DNA of 64,000 nucleotides, from NCBI GenBank assembly GCA_002717185.1, contig PBDC01000019.1, forward strand, positions 17,702-81,701. The letters are read 5' to 3'. The notes below the pieces were generated by a model, which was given only the letters and a program-made list of their open reading frames with translations, had not been told where the DNA came from and did no database searches. Positions within the stretch are counted from its first letter, which is position 1, and each line of letters opens with the position of its first letter. Shown in pieces: positions 62,472 through 64,000 of the stretch. Origin of the DNA: Rhodospirillaceae bacterium (GTDB taxonomy: Bacteria; Pseudomonadota; Alphaproteobacteria; UBA8366; GCA-2717185). Both the position numbers and the translations under genes were made by a program.

Positions 62472-62970
62472 AATACTAATGTCCAGATCGATGTTTTTAA
62501 GAGGTGGCTGAGTTTAATTGGGCGGCAGGGAAGTGTCCAAGCTTATGTCTCTCAGACAGTCGGCAAAAAGCTTTTCTTTTCGTAGAAAGTCACCGCCAAG
62601 GCTTTATGAGATCTGTTTGCAGATATGGGAAAGCCCCATGAGTGAATATGGAACGCTACGCTAAATAAATTCGGCAAGCCCAAATTTAGTGAAATTCACG
62701 GAACAGGCCTGCTTTCATGATCGTGCCCTCCGCTGAGTGGCTCTCCGCTGCGATGGACACGACCTGCCAAAAGCTGATTAGAGCGAAAACAAACCTGTCA
62801 GACAGGCAACTTGATCGACAATACGCTCGGTGAACTTGCGGACAGCCTTTGGGCTGCTCGCTAGAGAAAAACAGTATCGAAATTATAGTTTGGTTAGGTT
62901 TTATTGAGCCTAATTGAAGGTGTTCTGTGGGCAATCTGGCGCAATGGAAACCATCTGATGGTGTTGTAGA
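62472..62970. other. Intergenic stretch with a palindrome
   Basis: No gene was recognised in these 499 bases between xseB and the histone-deacetylase-like gene. A 13-base palindrome lies at 62794-62806 (separate entry). A short open frame at 62686-62934 on the minus strand has no family likeness. Promoters for the xseB-ispA-dxs-tlyA operon are expected here. Confidence 0.35.
62794..62806. promoter_or_regulatory. Perfect palindrome CCTGTCAGACAGG, possible operator
   Basis: CCTGTC and GACAGG flank a single A, a perfect dyad in the region upstream of the xseB-ispA-dxs operon. Dyads of this size can bind dimeric regulators. No regulator is identified. Confidence 0.35.
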
Positions 62971-63900
62971 TTAAGCGGCCATCAGAGCCTGTACGTGTCG
63001 TGCGGCGGAGCGCCCAAGCGCAGAGAGATTATATCCGCCCTCCAATGTCGAAACGACTCGCCCCTCGCAAAGCGACGCTGCAGCGTCCAAAATACGCTCC
63101 GTCGCCCAGGCATAGTCGTCATCAGTAAAATTCAGCGAGGCGAGCGGGTCGTCCGCATGGGCGTCGAATCCCGCGGATATAAATACGATGTCGGGCCTGA
63201 ACATGTGCAGAGCTGGCAGGATAGTTTTGCTTAGTGCTTCTTGAAATGCATCAGTGCCAGAATAGGGCGCTAGAGGCACATTTACGATATTGTTCGCGCA
63301 GCCGCGTTCGTTTATGGCACCTGTTCCGGGATAGAGCGGTGACTGATGCGTTGAGGCAAAGAACGAATCTGGTTGGTTATGAAAAATCGCCTGCGTCCCA
63401 TTACCGTGATGCACATCAAAATCGATCACGGCCACGCGGGCTAAATTATGCGCTTCGCGGGCGTGGGCAGCACCGACCGCAACACTGTTAAATATGCAGA
63501 ACCCCATTGAAGTAGCCGTTTCGGCATGATGTCCTGGCGGACGCACGGCGCAGAATGCATTTTGGACTTCAGTTGCCACGACCGTGTCGACGGCGGCACA
63601 AACCGCGCCGGCCGCGCGCAATGCGGCTTCGCCGGAACCGGGGGACACAATCGTATCCGCATCTAGCTGCACTACACCCTTTTCCGGGATGTGATCTAGA
63701 ACTTGCGTTATGAAGTCGCGGGGATGCACGCGTGCTATTTGATCGATCGTCGCGCGCGGCGCCTCGCGCCGGTCCAGTGGCTCGAAGGTTTTGTCACTCA
63801 GCGCAGCGTGCACGGCTTCTAGTCGCGCCGGCGCCTCCGGGTGCGATGGTCCGGGAATATGATCGAAACAGGCCTTATGCGTGAACAGCGCGGTCGGCAT
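62971..63900 (-). CDS. Histone-deacetylase-family (acetylpolyamine/AcuC-like) hydrolase
   Basis: A 309-residue zinc deacetylase. It starts MPTALFTHKACFDHIPGPSHPE and has the active-site His pair 124-125 (PPGHHAET). Zinc ligands are Asp162 and His164 (VIDFDVHHGNG) and Asp246 (SAGFDAHADD). It probably removes acetyl groups from polyamines or small molecules rather than histones. The ATG at 63900 has AAGAGGAAA upstream. The gene commonly precedes xseB in alphaproteobacteria, as it does here. Confidence 0.9.
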   Translation of the reverse strand: MPTALFTHKACFDHIPGPSHPEAPARLEAVHAALSDKTFEPLDRREAPRATIDQIARVHPRDFITQVLDHIPEKGVVQLDADTIVSPGSGEAALRAAGAVCAAVDTVVATEVQNAFCAVRPPGHHAETATSMGFCIFNSVAVGAAHAREAHNLARVAVIDFDVHHGNGTQAIFHNQPDSFFASTHQSPLYPGTGAINERGCANNIVNVPLAPYSGTDAFQEALSKTILPALHMFRPDIVFISAGFDAHADDPLASLNFTDDDYAWATERILDAAASLCEGRVVSTLEGGYNLSALGRSAARHVQALMAA

Positions 63901-64000
63901 GCGGTTTCCTCTTGTTGATAAAGCTGAAAGGTCGCTGTTTGGGCAATTCAACACTATATAGGTTCATCAATTTATGCTCTGAAGTCACGCGAATTTGTGA

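Noticed and set aside
1..64000. tRNA, rRNA, CRISPR, IS element or prophage
   Set aside because: No cloverleaf, rRNA segment, regularly spaced repeat, transposase or phage gene was found on reading through; this was by eye, not by a covariance-model search.

Overview
The window looks like a chromosomal segment of an alphaproteobacterium. The evidence is a C4-pathway 5-aminolevulinate synthase (hemA), the block histone-deacetylase-like / xseB / ispA / dxs / tlyA, a FabI-aroC-sppA run, and moderate GC with mixed ATG/GTG/TTG starts. The many flavin-dependent luciferase-like monooxygenases, TauD-type dioxygenases, molybdenum hydroxylases and CoA-linked enzymes suggest a free-living scavenger of diverse organic compounds, of the type common among uncultured marine or soil Rhodospirillales-like bacteria. 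The lineage is inference.

Layout. 1-47 kb is an accessory catabolic region of short operons. 0-11 kb: a partial DJ-1/PfpI gene, FAD amine oxidase, esterase, luciferase-like monooxygenase with dienelactone hydrolase, amidohydrolase, quinone reductase, a DUF1028/fumarylacetoacetase-like/small-barrel operon and a TauD-type dioxygenase. 11-16 kb: a two-subunit molybdenum hydroxylase, a luciferase-like gene, and two decayed genes (RidA and 4-oxalocrotonate tautomerase type). 16-25 kb: a three-subunit CoxMSL-type molybdenum hydroxylase, an AhpD-like protein, another luciferase-like monooxygenase, a DsbA/FrnE-like thioredoxin-fold protein, an esterase and an iron-alcohol-dehydrogenase homologue. 25-35 kb: luciferase-like and Rieske oxygenases, an HMG-CoA-synthase-like/DUF35 fusion plus thiolase, TauE exporter, CoA transferase, MFS transporter and Gfo/Idh dehydrogenase. 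35-47 kb: S41 protease, ribokinase with a DHA2 transporter, two TauD dioxygenases, two EamA transporters around an M20-peptidase fragment, a carboxymuconolactone-decarboxylase-like protein, a metallo-hydrolase and an ATP-grasp ligase.

47-64 kb is mostly conserved core: class III aminotransferase, hemA, a PadR-like regulator, pdxH with a cation-efflux gene and an SDR, a glycine-zipper lipoprotein, a J-domain protein, fabI, aroC, sppA, then tlyA, dxs, ispA, xseB and a histone-deacetylase-like gene.

The most striking feature is at 21,994-22,620. The DsbA/FrnE-like gene carries an in-frame TGA exactly where the first Cys of its CxxC active site belongs. A two-part hairpin begins 11 nt after the start of that TGA; it has a bulged U at position 17 and GU in the apical loop, the layout of a bacterial SECIS element. 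I read it as a candidate selenoprotein (UxxC), which would make this lineage a selenocysteine user. No selA/B/C/D gene is visible in the window. No tRNA, rRNA, CRISPR array, insertion sequence or phage gene was recognised.
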